Shown: positions 1 to 11,422, counted from the stretch's first letter. The stretch is DNA of 64,000 nucleotides from Perkinsus olseni (GCA_013115135.1 JABANP010000226.1:16742-80741); one strand, 5' to 3'. Made by a program: numbers and translations. The notes: generated by a model not told the origin, from the sequence alone.

Positions 1-1012
1 GCGACCGGTCTTCGGACGTCGTCATCGCTATTGCCTCAATGAGCAGATAAAAAATCAACTAATCGACGCTATGACGGAATTTGGTTTCCGAATCCTGGAT
101 GCCTTGGTCGTTGACATCGAGCCCGACTACACCGTTAAGGACGCGATGAACGAACAGAACGCGAGTAGGTGGTTCTCGTTGATGGCCTGACTTCTGGGGC
201 TTGGTAATGGTCTCATTGATCATTGCTGGGCGCATCCATTATGACCAATCGTTGTCGTCTGTGGCCTGCGGGTTGCGTAACTCGTTTGTGTGACCGTATC
301 CTAGGTCGACGCATGCGTATCGCGGCTCAAGAGAAGGCGGAGGCGGAGAAGATCATGTTGGTGAAGAACGCTGAGGCCGAGGCTGAGTCCAAGTTCTTGG
401 CTGGTCAGGGTATCGCCAGGCAGAGACAGGTAGAGCGCTCTTTTGCTACGCTCCGCCGTTAGTGTCGTTTTTAGGCCATTATTGAGGGGTTGAAGACGAG
501 TGTCGAGAGTTTCACCGAGTCGACCCAAGGGATATCTTCGAAGGATGTTATGGAGCTGCTATTAATAACCCAGCACTTCGACACAGTCAAGGTGAGAAGG
601 CGTGGGTTGGGCTGTGGGGAGTGCCTTGGCGCGTGATGGACCTATGGGAGTACGATCCGCGGGTCTAAACTGAGTTGAACGTACTATTCATTCACCGAAG
701 GCCCAGTAGTGGCTGGCGAAGTGAAGAACGAAGCTGTGGCGTCATAAATGTACTAACGCCACGTTCATCGCGGAATCTGCGACATCTCGGAATCTTTGAG
801 TGAGGCTTGACACCTTAGAGTATTGTTTGAGGGACTTGTCCACCAAACTGTCACGATCCAAACTGAGTAATGGGATAGCGCGTAATCCGGGTTTTCATCA
901 GGATCTTGCCTCGACGTCCAAGTCGCAGACTATATTCATTCCCCACAATCCCGGTGCTGTTGGTGAGATCGCACAGGAGATCATGTCGTCCCTCAAGGCT
1001 CCGAAGGAGTAG
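1..1012 (+). CDS. Band-7/SPFH hypersensitive-induced-response-like protein, 3' part
   Basis: Four exons can be read: about 49-164, 305-429, 475-591 and 902-1012, with GT-AG introns in consistent phase and a TAG stop at 1010. The joined peptide contains [41 protein letters not shown] and [14 protein letters not shown]. These match the C-terminal half of the SPFH/band-7 domain and tail of plant and protist HIR (prohibitin-like) proteins, which scaffold membrane microdomains. The 5' end, including the N-terminal membrane anchor, lies outside the window. The exact start of the first visible exon is uncertain. Family assignment is by recalled motif; cellular role is inferred. Confidence 0.85.
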
Positions 1013-1125
1013 AAATGAATCCTTCTCGGGGATGGCCGACAGCGCGGCGGAATGCAGTCGATGTACCCTGATAGCGGGAGTACAGGTATCTTAACTCAAA
1101 TTGAAATATAAATCCACAGGCCGAG

Positions 1126-1348
1126 ATGATTCAACTTTTTATCGAGGGAATTATTATTGTAATAGTGGCCGACGCATAGTCACCGCCGAGCAGGTTGGTG
1201 ATTGTCAACTGCGTCATCTTAATAGCCGGTTTTATTTATCTTGGACACCTTGCGTTGATGTGTTTATTAATTTTGGTACTGGAGGATGTTTCGTACTGGT
1301 TGAGGAATTGCAAGGTTTCTCCTCAAGTAGAGCAAGATGCGTGAGGGA
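1126..1348 (+). CDS. Possible small membrane protein, structure unresolved
   Basis: An ATG at 1126 opens a short hydrophobic frame (MIQLFIEGIIIVIVADA) that stops at a TAG. About 60 nt later another frame runs hydrophobic to a TGA near 1348 (motifs LIAGFIYLGHL and CLLILVLEDVSYWLR). The two would make a two-helix membrane protein if an intron joins them, but I found no GT-AG pair that keeps the phase. It lies between the band-7 gene and GCN5 on the same strand. No family was recognised; it could be chance hydrophobic sequence or an upstream exon of another gene. Confidence 0.25.
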
Positions 1349-1422
1349 TCAAACTGGCAAATAGGAGCTATGAACAGTGCAAGACCATTCAATTCGAGCT
1401 CACTTCGTCTGAGCACGCTCCA

Positions 1423-4400
1423 ATGGGTCCTCGGCGAGCAGCAGCCGAAGCACTCCTGGCGGACCGGGACCAAACGAGGAACGGCGGCGGCGAAGCGGTG
1501 TCGATTATATCGTCTACGGAGGAGTCGCAGGAGCTTGACGCCCTTGCTGCAGCTCTCTGTAGTACTCTGGGGGGGGCGGTGCTCATAGTGGATGCCGAGG
1601 GTTGTTCAGGAGGATGATGGCAGCGTTGACGAAGGGCAAGATTTTTTATTCAAGCGTAAGGGTCGCGCAGTGGAGAGGTCGAAGTAGGTCATTGGCAGTA
1701 CCAAGCCCTTGCTGGTTGCACTTGTTTCGTCGCTTTGTGCAGCGGACGCAGTCGCAAGAAGGAGAGAGAATCTGAAGGGAAGGATTCTACCGGTTTCGCG
1801 GCCCGCAATAGTGGTAGTAGCTGTGATGGTGCGAAGGGAGCTAGCCGGAATGGTGTGCGCAAGGTGTCGACAACCTCAGAGCTTTATACCTCGTCATGAG
1901 CGCTCTCGCTTGGAAAGCGCCCAGGAAATGCAAGGTGTTTCTGTTGGCGGTGTTAGCTTGGAGAATCGGAAGCGAGGAAGGGCGTTGTGGTTTGTTTCAG
2001 CGGTGGCAGCCGAAGAGGATTCTGGCGATATCACGTTCGAGTGTATCACCAACGATGTGCCCGTCGTTAATCCCAGCGAGGATCGGATTGAGCGGTTGAA
2101 GAAGTTGGTGGCCTGCAAGAACCTTTTTGCACGGCAGCTGCCGAAGATGCCGAAAGAGTAGTACTGGGTTGGGAACGGTGGTCGGGCAGGGGGTCATGAT
2201 ATTGAATCATATGGAACTCGTTGGATATTGTTATTCTATCAACTGATTTGGTGAAAGTGTGGTATCGGCTGGCCTAGAAGAATTTTGGTGAATTGCTCGC
2301 GCTATGAGAGCCCTGAGTATGTCACGAGGCGAACGTGCAGTGCCATTGTCGAATCCATCTCTTATGTTTGCCCCAGCGTAACCTAAGATACGTCCAGTGG
2401 CCTACAGCCCACACTGGACAACTCCGAGTGTTTGTCTATCGATCCTGACAGTTTCAAATATCTGATAAACACGGTGATTTCCCACCGATATAGTTGCACA
2501 TCTATCGGGGTAGGCGAGTTTGTCGCCGACAAACTGTCGGGTTTGCGGAAGTGGTTTTGTGTATGACAGCGACTTTGTGGCTGGGCGGGGTTCGCGACCG
2601 TTAGCGATTCTTGTTCGTCTTTGGGGTGACTCGTGAGCGGGGCAAGACGCGATTCTACGGATTGTGATTTTCCCTCAGACTTGGAAAGTTGCCTTCTTGT
2701 CTAGGTACATTGCGAAGTTAGTATTTGATCGGAGGCACACGACGTACACTATGTGGAAGGGAGCGTCCTTGATCGGAGCTGTATGCTTTCGCTGCTACTT
2801 CAAATACGGCCTCCTGGAGATAGCCTTCCTTGCCGTAACGAGTGATGAGCAAGTGAAAGTACGTCTATGGGTGTTGGTAGAGGTGGAGAGATCAGCAGTG
2901 GTTGAGAAAATAGTTTTTGAGAAGGGACGTTTGTAACGTACTGTCGCTTGCTGAGTGTTAAAGTTTTCGTTGTTAAGGTCTCCGATTCGCACGCGCTGGG
3001 GTGATGGGGTCGTGGTCGGATTTGCTCAGGGGATACGGTACGAGGCTGATGAATCGGTTGAAGGAGTTTATTAAACAGTGCAATCCTCACATTGAAACCG
3101 CCAGCCCGGAGTTCCGTCCGATAACGCACTTCATTACCTATGCTGACAACGCGGCTGTTGGGTATTTTGCAAAGCAAGTAGGATGGTGCGGGAAATTACC
3201 GCGCGCCCGTTAATTATGGCCCTTCCTTTAGGGCTTCACCAAGCATGTAAAAATACCCAAATACGTCTGGTCCGGGTGAGTACCGGATAATTTTGTGGCG
3301 CGTGACGATGGGTTTTGCGGGTCAGGATGATAAAGTCGTATGAAGGGGCTCATATGATGTCGGTCGAGCTGGCCCTTGACGTTAATTATCTTCGAGTTGC
3401 GGACATGCTGTCGGACACGAGACGAAAGGTCTGGCGAGAGGCACTGTAATGATTGGAAGGGAGGGGATGTCGTTGATTTGAAATGAATTTCGTGGCGCGG
3501 TGACACTAGTTGGAGGGAATTTTTTAGAGTTATAGACAGCGTTTTGAAGTCGGATAGGTGTTACTAGGCGTGAAGAAGAACTCGGAACCTTCGCGTTTGT
3601 GGATTTCAAAATTGGTGCGGGTTCGTCGAACTGGGGACGGCGTTCGCAAGACCGGAGTTCTTCTACTGTTGAGACAAGGCTGGCTCGCGGCTGTAGGATG
3701 TCAATTTTCTTTGCAGCGAGGAGAGGCCTCCTGTGGAGATGCCCGCCCTGTCCGAGTCGGCCGGCAGAATACCTGATCCCCTTCCTTTGGCTCAAGTTCC
3801 TGGGGTAAGTAGGCTGCTGGACATCCGTTGAGGAATTGCAAGTGGTCCCGAGATTGCAAGTTGTTGCACGGATTGTTCATGCAGATCGAACATTCAAATT
3901 TCGTTGCTCATCAATCGACCCCGGTCAAGTCCGCAGGGGAGTCACTCAGTGCGGACGGCGACGTTAGCAGCTCTTCGACTGAGTGGGTGGTCAATCTCTC
4001 CGACCCACGCTGTAGTGGCCCCCTTCAGGTCCCTGCAGAGCCGACTGCTGTCTCTGACGGATGCCTGTTTCCAGCATAAGTCCAGCTGGCCCTTCAGAAC
4101 GCCGGTCGCCGTGAAGGACGCCCCGGACTACTACATGGTGAGTGTTCGTCGTGTTTTGAGGGGCGGGTAAATCGGTATCGATTTGTTAAGGTTGAGTGTG
4201 TACCGGAAGAGTCTGCCACATCGCTGTGGGGGAGATTCTTCCGATGATATAAAGTTTATCGAATAGAACTGAAAGGACCTGTGACGTCGAGAACGCGGTA
4301 TTGTGAGAAGGCGCCTCATTACTACGTGGCAACGTACTGCCCAGCACCACTGGGCGTCGCGGAATGTTCGCTGGCCACGCGAGCTCACACGAATCACTGA

Positions 4401-5061
4401 AGGCGCTGATTTGCCATAAGCGGGAATCCCCGCTTGGTCCTAGTATGGGAAGGAATTCGCGACCGGCTGTGCTCCACGATGTCGTTCTGGGTATCTATGT
4501 TTTGAACGGGAGACCCTCAAGTTGCCTTATGTGATTAGATAATAAAGCACGCGTCCGATCTGTCCACCATCAAGAAGAAACTGCAGAGTCATCAAATCAC
4601 GAGTATTAGAGAGTACCGACGGGAGATGATGTGGATCTTCGACAACTGCCGGTTTTACAACGGAGATGATGGCAACATATACGTCAAGTGAGGCGTCCTT
4701 GAGGGGCGGGAGTGTCAGTGTCGTTGTTGCCCTCCCGTTGTTGCTCATAGTCAGCGCAAGGCGAGAAGGAGTACTGGGCACCAGCTGTCGCTTCTCCGTT
4801 GTTGCTCATAGTCAACGCAAGGCGAGAAGGAGTGTAAAGTCTTCTACTTTTCTAAGCTTACTCTCTCGAGGGGAATCAGCTATGCACGCATACACAGGAC
4901 GATCGGCGCATAATGAATAACAGTCGTTCAGGTGCGCGAGGGAGTTGGAAAAGTTCGCGTTCACTCGGCTGAAGCAGATCGAGGCCGACTTCGGCGGGGA
5001 TGATGATGAGATCATGGACGAGAGCAGCAGCAACAACAAGAGGTATGAGGCATGCTGCTGA
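1423..5061 (+). CDS. GCN5: GCN5-type histone acetyltransferase (KAT2) with bromodomain
   Basis: Multi-exon gene; start unresolved. N-terminal exons before about 1900 are Ser/Lys/Glu-rich. The exon ending at 2157 gives FARQLPKMPKE. The next, 2705-2858, gives YIAKLVFDRRH and EIAFLAVTSDEQVK, then exons from about 3031, at 3232-3275 and from 3326 give GYGTRLMNRLKEF, FITYADNAAVGYF and YEGAHMM. This is the GNAT catalytic core of GCN5/PCAF. Bromodomain exons follow: one ending DAPDYYM, 4539-4687 (DLSTIKKKLQ, FDNCRFYN) and 4932-5061 (ARELEKFAFTRLK, acidic tail, TGA). It should acetylate histone H3 in a SAGA-like nuclear complex. Exons between 3430 and 3800 are tentative. The intron starting at 2859 (GTACGT) and ending CTCAG before 3031 leaves the frame off by one nt, so that junction needs RNA data. 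Confidence 0.88.
4736..4833 (+). repeat. Two direct copies of a 37-bp sequence in a GCN5 intron
   Basis: A 37-nt sequence at 4736-4772 recurs at 4797-4833 with a single difference. The copies are 61 nt apart and lie between the last two bromodomain exons. It is most simply a local duplication in the intron; no function is visible. Confidence 0.7.
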
Positions 5062-5199
5062 TTTTATCACGGTGGGTGCCATGTTGATCTGCGAATCGCG
5101 AGAATTGAGGTAACTTCCTAGGATTTTCCGAATAATGAGTTGAGACTTCTAAGAAACACGGAGAGAATCGGTCAATGAGTCAGTAACATCATTTTTGGC

Positions 5200-7181
5200 T
5201 TCCCTATCGTGAAGACGGTATCGCCTCTTTCCGGGAGTTGATTGGGGTTGCGCCTCAGGAGCACAACTCCAACGAACGCTCCGACCGGCCCAGTAGCGGG
5301 GAAGCGGCGACGGATAGGGCATCGGTGACAACAGCCGATATATTGTTGTAATTATAGTAGACGTGTACCATTGCACTGCCTTCTCCGAGTGGACAGCGTT
5401 GTTGGGTCAAGGGTGGTTAGGGGAGGTCTTAGTTGGCGCAATAGAAGCAATGGTGCGTCGTGGAGGCAACCGGCTGAGAGTGTTCACATGATGATCGTCT
5501 CGTCTTTCTTCTCTCTGGGCTTTATCGCAGGGTGGTGGTGGTGTGCTCTAGTCTTGCTCGCAGTAGCTGCCAGTTTCTCTCATGGGCTCCGAAAAGGAGA
5601 CTAGAGTCCCACCTCCACTGGAGATACCTCTACTGCCACAAGAAGTAGGCTGTGGGGATCGAACTCGGGACCTTTGGATTACTCACTGTTTGTAGGAGGC
5701 TACATCTCCTCAACCAACCTGCAGTGAGTTCCTCTGCCAACCTCGCAACGTCCTCATACTGCTCGCGTTCCTGCTCTGCATTGCGGGCAGCATCAATGAT
5801 GTCTCTTGTAAAATAGTTCAGAACGTCTACGGGCAAGAGTAAGAAGCCCCTCCATTCCTCATCCAGTGTCCGCGCACTCGTGCCCGTCCGTAACAGTTAC
5901 GCCTTTTTCGTCGATCAATTCTGTAACGTGGGCTACATGGTCATGACTGCCGTACCGGCGATGGTCCTGAGGAGCGAAAGAAAGAACCAAAAGCAGCGAG
6001 AAGACACTTTTCCTCCGCAGTAAGCGCAGCGCTCGGTCGGGCTCTCTTCCGTGTATTCATGGCCAAGGTACAAGTTCGCTATCATGGGCCTCCTGGACGG
6101 CCCTTGGGACCCTCTTCAGCAGCATAGGGGGGCCCTCAACCCCGGGCCAATTCCAGACTGTCCTCAATCAGACGCTGATTCCGGTGACTATGATTTGCAG
6201 CAGTCTCGTGCTCGGCACGACCTATAACATAAAGTCCATTGTAAGTGTCGCCTTCGAGGCGTCCGGGAGTGTGCTTTTGTTGTAGGGCGCGGCGTTTATC
6301 GTCTTCGCTAGTGCGTGCGTCACCGTCATCCCCTCGCTCAGCGGAGCCTCGATCGCCAACTGCAGCGGCCTGTCGGTTTGTCTGTGAGTTCCTCACGCCA
6401 AACGCGTTGGGCCCAGCTCGATTCGGGCAGGTACTTTCTCTCCAACATCCCCATGGCCCTATCAAACGTGTATAAGGAGTCCGGCTTCAACAACTACGCT
6501 GTGGGGGTATGGACGATGACGGCCTACGTCGCCGCCTACCAGACGATCATCTCCTTCGGTCTCGGATTCCTGCAGTGTGTGCCGTACCTTTCTGGCCAGC
6601 CTGGAGGCGTACCCCTCTCACCGAAATCGGTGGTTTTCAATTTTCTCAACGCCTTCAGCTTTTCAATCGGACCCGCCGGACTGTTGCTTCTCACCTACTG
6701 TGTTGTTAACCTCGTCTTTAACGTGCTGGGAGTGGCAGTAACTCGCTACGGTTCGGCGCTACAAGTCGGAGCCATCATGTGCTCCCTAGCCTACGCCGTC
6801 AAGTTGCCCGTGTCGAGTCTGCTGTACACGAGCTCCTTCATCATGGGCGAGGAGTACGCTGAGAGCTTCTCCCCTTACTCTCTCGTTGGAGTCGTCGGAG
6901 TCACTATAGGCTTCATACTTTATGTACGTTATAGCAACCTGGGTGGCACGGAAGATAGAAGCGATTTCGTCACTCCAATACAGGTGAGATTCGGCCTGGA
7001 ATTTCGCTTATCATGCATGAGCGCTGGGAAATTCACTGGGTGTTTTCAGACGTCCTACGAAGAACCATGGGCCTTCCACGAGCGCGTTGTGGGCTGTGTG
7101 TCCTCTGGAGTGGTACCGCATACGCCGATCGCTGATAGGAGCACCACCACGCCTCGTTTCAATATGAATGAAGGAGCTTGA
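5200..7181 (+). CDS. Chloroquine-resistance-transporter-like (DMT superfamily) membrane protein
   Basis: Well-supported exons are 5897-6019, 6068-6240, 6286-6383, 6431-6983 and 7050-7181 (TGA); every splice keeps phase. Motifs include FFVDQFCNVGYM, KFAIMGLLDG, QTVLNQTLIPVTM, GAAFIVFASACVTVIPS and LSNIPMALSNVYKE, followed by long hydrophobic helices. This order is that of CRT/CLT proteins, vacuolar or plastid drug/metabolite transporters with about ten membrane helices. A hydrophilic open stretch near 5210-5350 (FRELIGVAPQEH) may be the N-terminal exon, but its link is unproven. Exon 6068-6240 needs a 1-nt shift at GGCCCT near 6094 to join the two conserved halves: either an indel in the sequence or a lesion. 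The substrate cannot be told. Confidence 0.8.
5645..5722 (-). repeat. Decayed tRNA-like segment with intact B-box
   Basis: On the minus strand a GAGTTCGATCC box follows a 5-bp stem and 7-nt loop (AGGAG/CTCCT). The T-stem has several mismatches and the spacing is too long for a working tRNA. It lies inside the CRT-like locus. Best read as a tRNA-derived relic or SINE fragment. Confidence 0.4.
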
Positions 7182-7474
7182 GCCCCCAGCTGTACGAATA
7201 TGGTTGAATGTATGAAAACTGTAACGTTTTAGAATGGGTTATTGAGTTACAATTCTACTAATATCAACGCAGGGGTCATCATGCGATGACGCCATGCTGA
7301 ATAGGAGGGTGGATTGGTATGCTGGGTGTGCTTTTCGCGTCGGATGTCGATGAGTGGTTGACGAACCAAAATTGGTACCTTGTCATTGAATTTCGTACCC
7401 GTCGACGAACGGTTTACCTGCCAAGTCTGAGAATATTTGGAATCGATCGAATGCCTTGCAACCTCACTCAACAA

Positions 7475-7547
7475 TACCCTACCCGAGGATCGAACTCGGA
7501 ATCTTCACCTTAGGAGGGTGGAGCCTTATCCATTGGGCCAGCAGGGC
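7475..7547 (-). tRNA. tRNA-Arg(CCT), unit 1
   Basis: 73-nt cloverleaf, acceptor GCCCTGC, anticodon loop CTCCTAA (anticodon CCT, codon AGG). One terminal pair of the anticodon stem is lost relative to the consensus unit. Confidence 0.8.
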
Positions 7548-7656
7548 TTCAAACGTACATCGCTATCTACTTAGAAATAGGGACCTGCTTATCTGTGCTG
7601 AGACTTCCATGTGGCCCACTCCCATCCGTCAGTGGCAGCGCTCCATGATAGAAGTA

Positions 7657-7728
7657 AGGGCGCGCCCGAATTTGAACCGAGGACTTGCTGATCTGCAGTC
7701 AGCCGCTCTACCACTGAGCTACATACCC
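7657..7728 (-). tRNA. tRNA-Cys(GCA), unit 1
   Basis: 72-nt cloverleaf, anticodon loop CTGCAGA (GCA). It carries a few base changes in the acceptor and T-arm compared with the consensus, so it may be less stable. Confidence 0.75.
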
Positions 7729-7834
7729 TACAGAATCACGGTAATACAGCCAAATTAGTTATTTATCATTCAAGGATATCCGACTGAAGAGAATATTTCG
7801 AATCGATCGAATGCCTTGCAACCTCACTCAACAA

Positions 7835-7907
7835 TACCCTACCCGAGGATCGAACTCGGAATCTCCACCTTAGGAGGGTGGCGCCTTATCCATTGGGCCA
7901 GCAGGGC
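7835..7907 (-). tRNA. tRNA-Arg(CCT), unit 2
   Basis: Consensus copy: 73 nt, anticodon stem CCACC/GGTGG, anticodon CCT, T-loop TTCGATC. Confidence 0.92.
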
Positions 7908-8017
7908 TTCAAACGTACATCGCTATCTACTTACAAGTAGGGACCTGCTTATCTGTGCTGAGACTTTCCATGTGGCCCACTCCCATCCGTCAGTGGCAGC
8001 GCTCCATGATCGAAGTA

Positions 8018-8089
8018 AGGGCGCGCCCGGATTTGAACCGAGGACCTGCTGATCTGCAGTCAGCCGCTCTACCACTGAGCTACACACCC
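8018..8089 (-). tRNA. tRNA-Cys(GCA), unit 2
   Basis: Consensus copy: 72 nt, acceptor GGGTGTG with CGCGCCC, anticodon stem GCTGA/TCAGC, anticodon GCA, T-loop TTCAAAT. Confidence 0.93.
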
Positions 8090-8195
8090 TACAAAATCAC
8101 CGTAATATAGCCAAATTAGTTATTTATCATTCGAGGATATCCGACTGAAGAGAATATTTCGAATCGATCGAATGCCTTGCAACCTCACTCAACAA

Positions 8196-8268
8196 TACCC
8201 TACCCGAGGATCGAACTCGGAATCTCCACCTTAGGAGGGTGGCGCCTTATCCATTGGGCCAGCAGGGC
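8196..8268 (-). tRNA. tRNA-Arg(CCT), unit 3
   Basis: Identical to the consensus tRNA-Arg of the array. Confidence 0.92.
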
Positions 8269-8377
8269 TTCAAACGCACATCGCTATCTACTTACAAGTA
8301 GGGACCTGCTTATCTGTGCTGAGACTTTCATGTGGCCCACTCCCATCCGTCAGTGGCAGCGCTCCATGATCGAAGTA

Positions 8378-8449
8378 AGGGCGCGCCCGGATTTGAACCG
8401 AGGACCTGCTGATCTGCAGTCAGCCGCTCTACCACTGAGCTACACACCC
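8378..8449 (-). tRNA. tRNA-Cys(GCA), unit 3
   Basis: Identical to the consensus tRNA-Cys of the array. Confidence 0.93.
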
Positions 8450-8555
8450 TACAGAATCACCGTAATATAGCCAAATTAGTTATTTATCATTCGAGGATAT
8501 CCGACTGAAGAGAATATTTCGAATCGATCGAATGCCTTGCAACCTCACTCAACAA

Positions 8556-8628
8556 TACCCTACCCGAGGATCGAACTCGGAATCTCCACCTTAGGAGGGT
8601 GGCGCCTTATCCATTGGGCCAGCAGGGC
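8556..8628 (-). tRNA. tRNA-Arg(CCT), unit 4
   Basis: Identical to the consensus tRNA-Arg of the array. Confidence 0.92.
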
Positions 8629-8736
8629 TTCAAACGTACATCGCTATCTACTTAGAAATAGGGACCTGCTTATCTGTGATGGGTTTCCATGTGGCCCACT
8701 CCCATCCCTCAGTGGCAGCGCTCCACGATCGAAGTA

Positions 8737-8808
8737 AGAGCGCGCCCGGATTTGAACCGAGGACCTGCTGATTTGCAGTCAGCCTCTCTACCACTGAGCT
8801 ACACACCC
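8737..8808 (-). tRNA. tRNA-Cys(GCA), unit 4, variant
   Basis: Anticodon GCA kept. Changes in the 3' acceptor strand, next to the anticodon (loop CTGCAAA) and in the D-stem suggest some decay. Confidence 0.75.
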
Positions 8809-8914
8809 TACAAAATCACCGTAATATAGCCAAACTAGTTATTTATCATTCAAGGATATCCGACTGAAGAGAATGTTTCGAATCGATCGAATGCCTTGCA
8901 ACCTCACTCAACAA

Positions 8915-8987
8915 TACCCTACCCGAGGATCGAACTCGGAATCTCCACCTTAGGAGGGTGGCGCCTTATCCATTGGGCCAGCAGGGC
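8915..8987 (-). tRNA. tRNA-Arg(CCT), unit 5
   Basis: Identical to the consensus tRNA-Arg of the array. Confidence 0.92.
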
Positions 8988-9096
8988 TTCAAACGTACAT
9001 CGCTATCTACTTACAAGTAGGGACCTGCTTATCTGTGCTGAGACTTTCATGTGGCCCACTCCCATCCGTCAGTGGCAGCGCTCCACGATCGAAGTA

Positions 9097-9168
9097 AGGG
9101 CGCGCCCGGATTTGAACCGAGGACCTGCTGATCTGCAGTCAGCCGCTCTACCACTGAGCTACACACCC
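9097..9168 (-). tRNA. tRNA-Cys(GCA), unit 5
   Basis: Identical to the consensus tRNA-Cys of the array. Confidence 0.93.
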
Positions 9169-9274
9169 TACACAATCACCGTAATATAGCCAAATTAGTT
9201 ATTTATCATTCAAGGATATCCGACTGAAGAGAATATTTCGAATCGATCGAATGCCTTGCAACCTCACTCAACAA

Positions 9275-9347
9275 TACCCTACCCGAGGATCGAACTCGGA
9301 ATCTCCACCTTAGGAGGGTGGCGCCTTATCCATTGGGCCAGCAGGGC
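9275..9347 (-). tRNA. tRNA-Arg(CCT), unit 6
   Basis: Identical to the consensus tRNA-Arg of the array. Confidence 0.92.
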
Positions 9348-9456
9348 TTCAAACGCACATCGCTATCTACTTACAAGTAGGGACCTGCTTATCTGTGCTG
9401 AGACTTCCATGTGGCCCACTCCCATCCGTCAGTGGCAGCGCTCCATGATCGAAGTA

Positions 9457-9528
9457 AGGGCGCGCCCGGATTTGAACCGAGGACCTGCTGATCTGCAGTC
9501 AGCCGCTCTACCACTGAGCTACACACCC
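9457..9528 (-). tRNA. tRNA-Cys(GCA), unit 6
   Basis: Identical to the consensus tRNA-Cys of the array. Confidence 0.93.
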
Positions 9529-9634
9529 TACAGAATCACCGTAATATAGCCAAATTAGTTATTTATCATTCAAGGATATCCGACTGAAGAGAATATTTTG
9601 AATCGATCGAATGCCTTGCAACCTCACTCAACAA

Positions 9635-9707
9635 TACCCTACCCGAGGATCGAACTCGGAATCTCCACCTTAGGAGGGTGGCGCCTTATCCATTGGGCCA
9701 GCAGGGC
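9635..9707 (-). tRNA. tRNA-Arg(CCT), unit 7
   Basis: Identical to the consensus tRNA-Arg; the spacer beyond it is a diverged subtype shared with unit 9. Confidence 0.92.
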
Positions 9708-9817
9708 TTCAAACGCACATCGCCATCCACTTCGGAATAGGGACCTGCTTATCTGAGCATGGAACTTCCATGTAGCCCACACCCATCTCTCTGTAACAGC
9801 GCTCCGTGATTGAGGTA

Positions 9818-9889
9818 AGGGCGCGCCCGGATTTGAACCGAGGACCTGCTGATCTGCAGTCAGCCGCTCTACCACTGAGCTACACACCC
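9818..9889 (-). tRNA. tRNA-Cys(GCA), unit 7
   Basis: Consensus tRNA-Cys body inside a diverged spacer subtype. Confidence 0.92.
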
Positions 9890-10091
9890 TACAGAAGCCA
9901 GTTAATGTAGCCATTTAGTTATTTAACATTCAAGGGTATCCGACTGAAGAGAATATTTCGTATCGATCGAATGCCTTGCAACCACACTCAACCATCGCTA
10001 TCCAATTCGAAATAGGGACCTGCTGAACTGTGCTGGGACTTCCATGTGGCCCACACCCATCCCTCTGTGACAGCGCTCCATGATTAAAGTA

Positions 10092-10163
10092 AGGGCGCGC
10101 CCGGATTTGAACCGAGGACCTGCTGATCTGCAGTCAACCGCTCTACCACTGAGCTACACACCC
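10092..10163 (-). tRNA. tRNA-Cys(GCA), unit 8
   Basis: tRNA-Cys with one D-stem change. This unit has lost its tRNA-Arg. Confidence 0.85.
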
Positions 10164-10269
10164 TGCAGAATCACCGTAATATAGCCAAATTAGTTATTTA
10201 TCATTCAAGGATATCCGACTGAAGAGAATATTTTGAATCGATCGAATGCCTTGCAACCTCACTCAACAA

Positions 10270-10342
10270 TACCCTACCCGAGGATCGAACTCGGAATCTC
10301 CACCTTAGGAGGGTGGCGCCTTATCCATTGGGCCAGCAGGGC
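10270..10342 (-). tRNA. tRNA-Arg(CCT), unit 9
   Basis: Identical to the consensus tRNA-Arg of the array. Confidence 0.92.
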
Positions 10343-10452
10343 TTCAAACGCACATCGCCATCCACTTCGGAATAGGGACCTGCTTATCTGAGCATGGAAC
10401 TTCCATGTAGCCCACACCCATCTCTCTGTAACAGCGCTCCGTGATTGAGGTA

Positions 10453-10524
10453 AGGGCGCGCCCGGATTTGAATCGAGGGCCTGCTGATCTGCAGTTAGCC
10501 GCTCTACCACTGAGCTACACACCC
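10453..10524 (-). tRNA. tRNA-Cys(GCA), unit 9, variant
   Basis: Anticodon GCA kept, but an anticodon-stem mismatch and T-arm change are present, so function is doubtful. Confidence 0.65.
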
Positions 10525-10629
10525 CACAAAAGCCCTTTAATGTAGCCATTCAGTTATTTAACATTCAAAGATATCCGACTGAAGAGAATATTTCGAATCG
10601 ATCGAATGCCTAGCAACCACACTCAACAA

Positions 10630-10702
10630 TACCCTACCCGAGGATCGAACTCGGAATCTCCACCTTAGGAGGGTGGCGCCTTATCCATTGGGCCAGCAGG
10701 GC
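10630..10702 (-). tRNA. tRNA-Arg(CCT), unit 10
   Basis: Identical to the consensus tRNA-Arg of the array. Confidence 0.92.
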
Positions 10703-10811
10703 TTCAAACGCACATCGCTATCTACTTACAAGTAGGGACCTGCTTATCTGTGCTGAGACTTCCATGTGGCCCACTCCCATCCGTCAGTGGCAGCGCTCCA
10801 TGATCGAAGTA

Positions 10812-10883
10812 AGGGCGCGCCCGGATTTGAACCGAGGACCTGCTGATCTGCAGTCAGCCGCTCTACCACTGAGCTACACACCC
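10812..10883 (-). tRNA. tRNA-Cys(GCA), unit 10
   Basis: Identical to the consensus tRNA-Cys of the array. Confidence 0.93.
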
Positions 10884-10989
10884 TACAGAATCACCGTAAT
10901 ATAGCCAAATTAGTTATTTATCATTCAAGGATATCCGACTGAAGAGAATATTTCGAATCGATCGAATGCCTTGCAACCTCACTCAACAA

Positions 10990-11059
10990 TACCCTACCCG
11001 AGGATCGAACTCGGAATCTCCACTGGAGGGTGGCGCCTTATCCATTGGGCCAACAGGGC
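10990..11059 (-). pseudogene. tRNA-Arg pseudogene, unit 11
   Basis: Only 70 nt: three bases are missing from the anticodon arm, which destroys the CCT anticodon loop. An acceptor base is also changed. Confidence 0.85.
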
Positions 11060-11170
11060 TTCAAACGCACATCGCTATCCACTTCGAAATAGGGACCTGC
11101 TTATCTGTGCTGGAGACTTTCCATGTGGCCCACTCCCATCCCTCAGTGGCAGCGCTCCGTGATCGAAGTA

Positions 11171-11242
11171 AGGGCGCGCCCGGATTTGAACCGAGGACCT
11201 GCTGATCTGCAGTCAGCCGCTCTACCACTGAGCTACACACCC
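11171..11242 (-). tRNA. tRNA-Cys(GCA), unit 11
   Basis: Identical to the consensus tRNA-Cys of the array. Confidence 0.93.
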
Positions 11243-11349
11243 TACAAAATCACCGTAATATAGCCAAATTAGTTATTTATCATTCAAGGGATATCCGACT
11301 GAAGAGAATATTTCGAATCGATCGAATGCCTTGCAACCTCACTCAACAA

Positions 11350-11422
11350 TACCCTACCCGAGAATCGAACTCGGGATCTCCACCTTAGGAGGGTGGCGCC
11401 TTATCCATTGGGCCAGCAGGGC
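11350..11422 (-). tRNA. tRNA-Arg(CCT), unit 12
   Basis: Anticodon CCT intact; two base changes in or next to the T-arm. Confidence 0.88.

Noticed and set aside
3788..3798. TTTGGCTCAAG resembling the 3' end of the dinoflagellate/Perkinsus spliced leader
   Set aside because: Only 11 bases match, inside a GCN5 exon frame (PLPLAQVPG); the rest of the leader and an SL RNA gene are absent.
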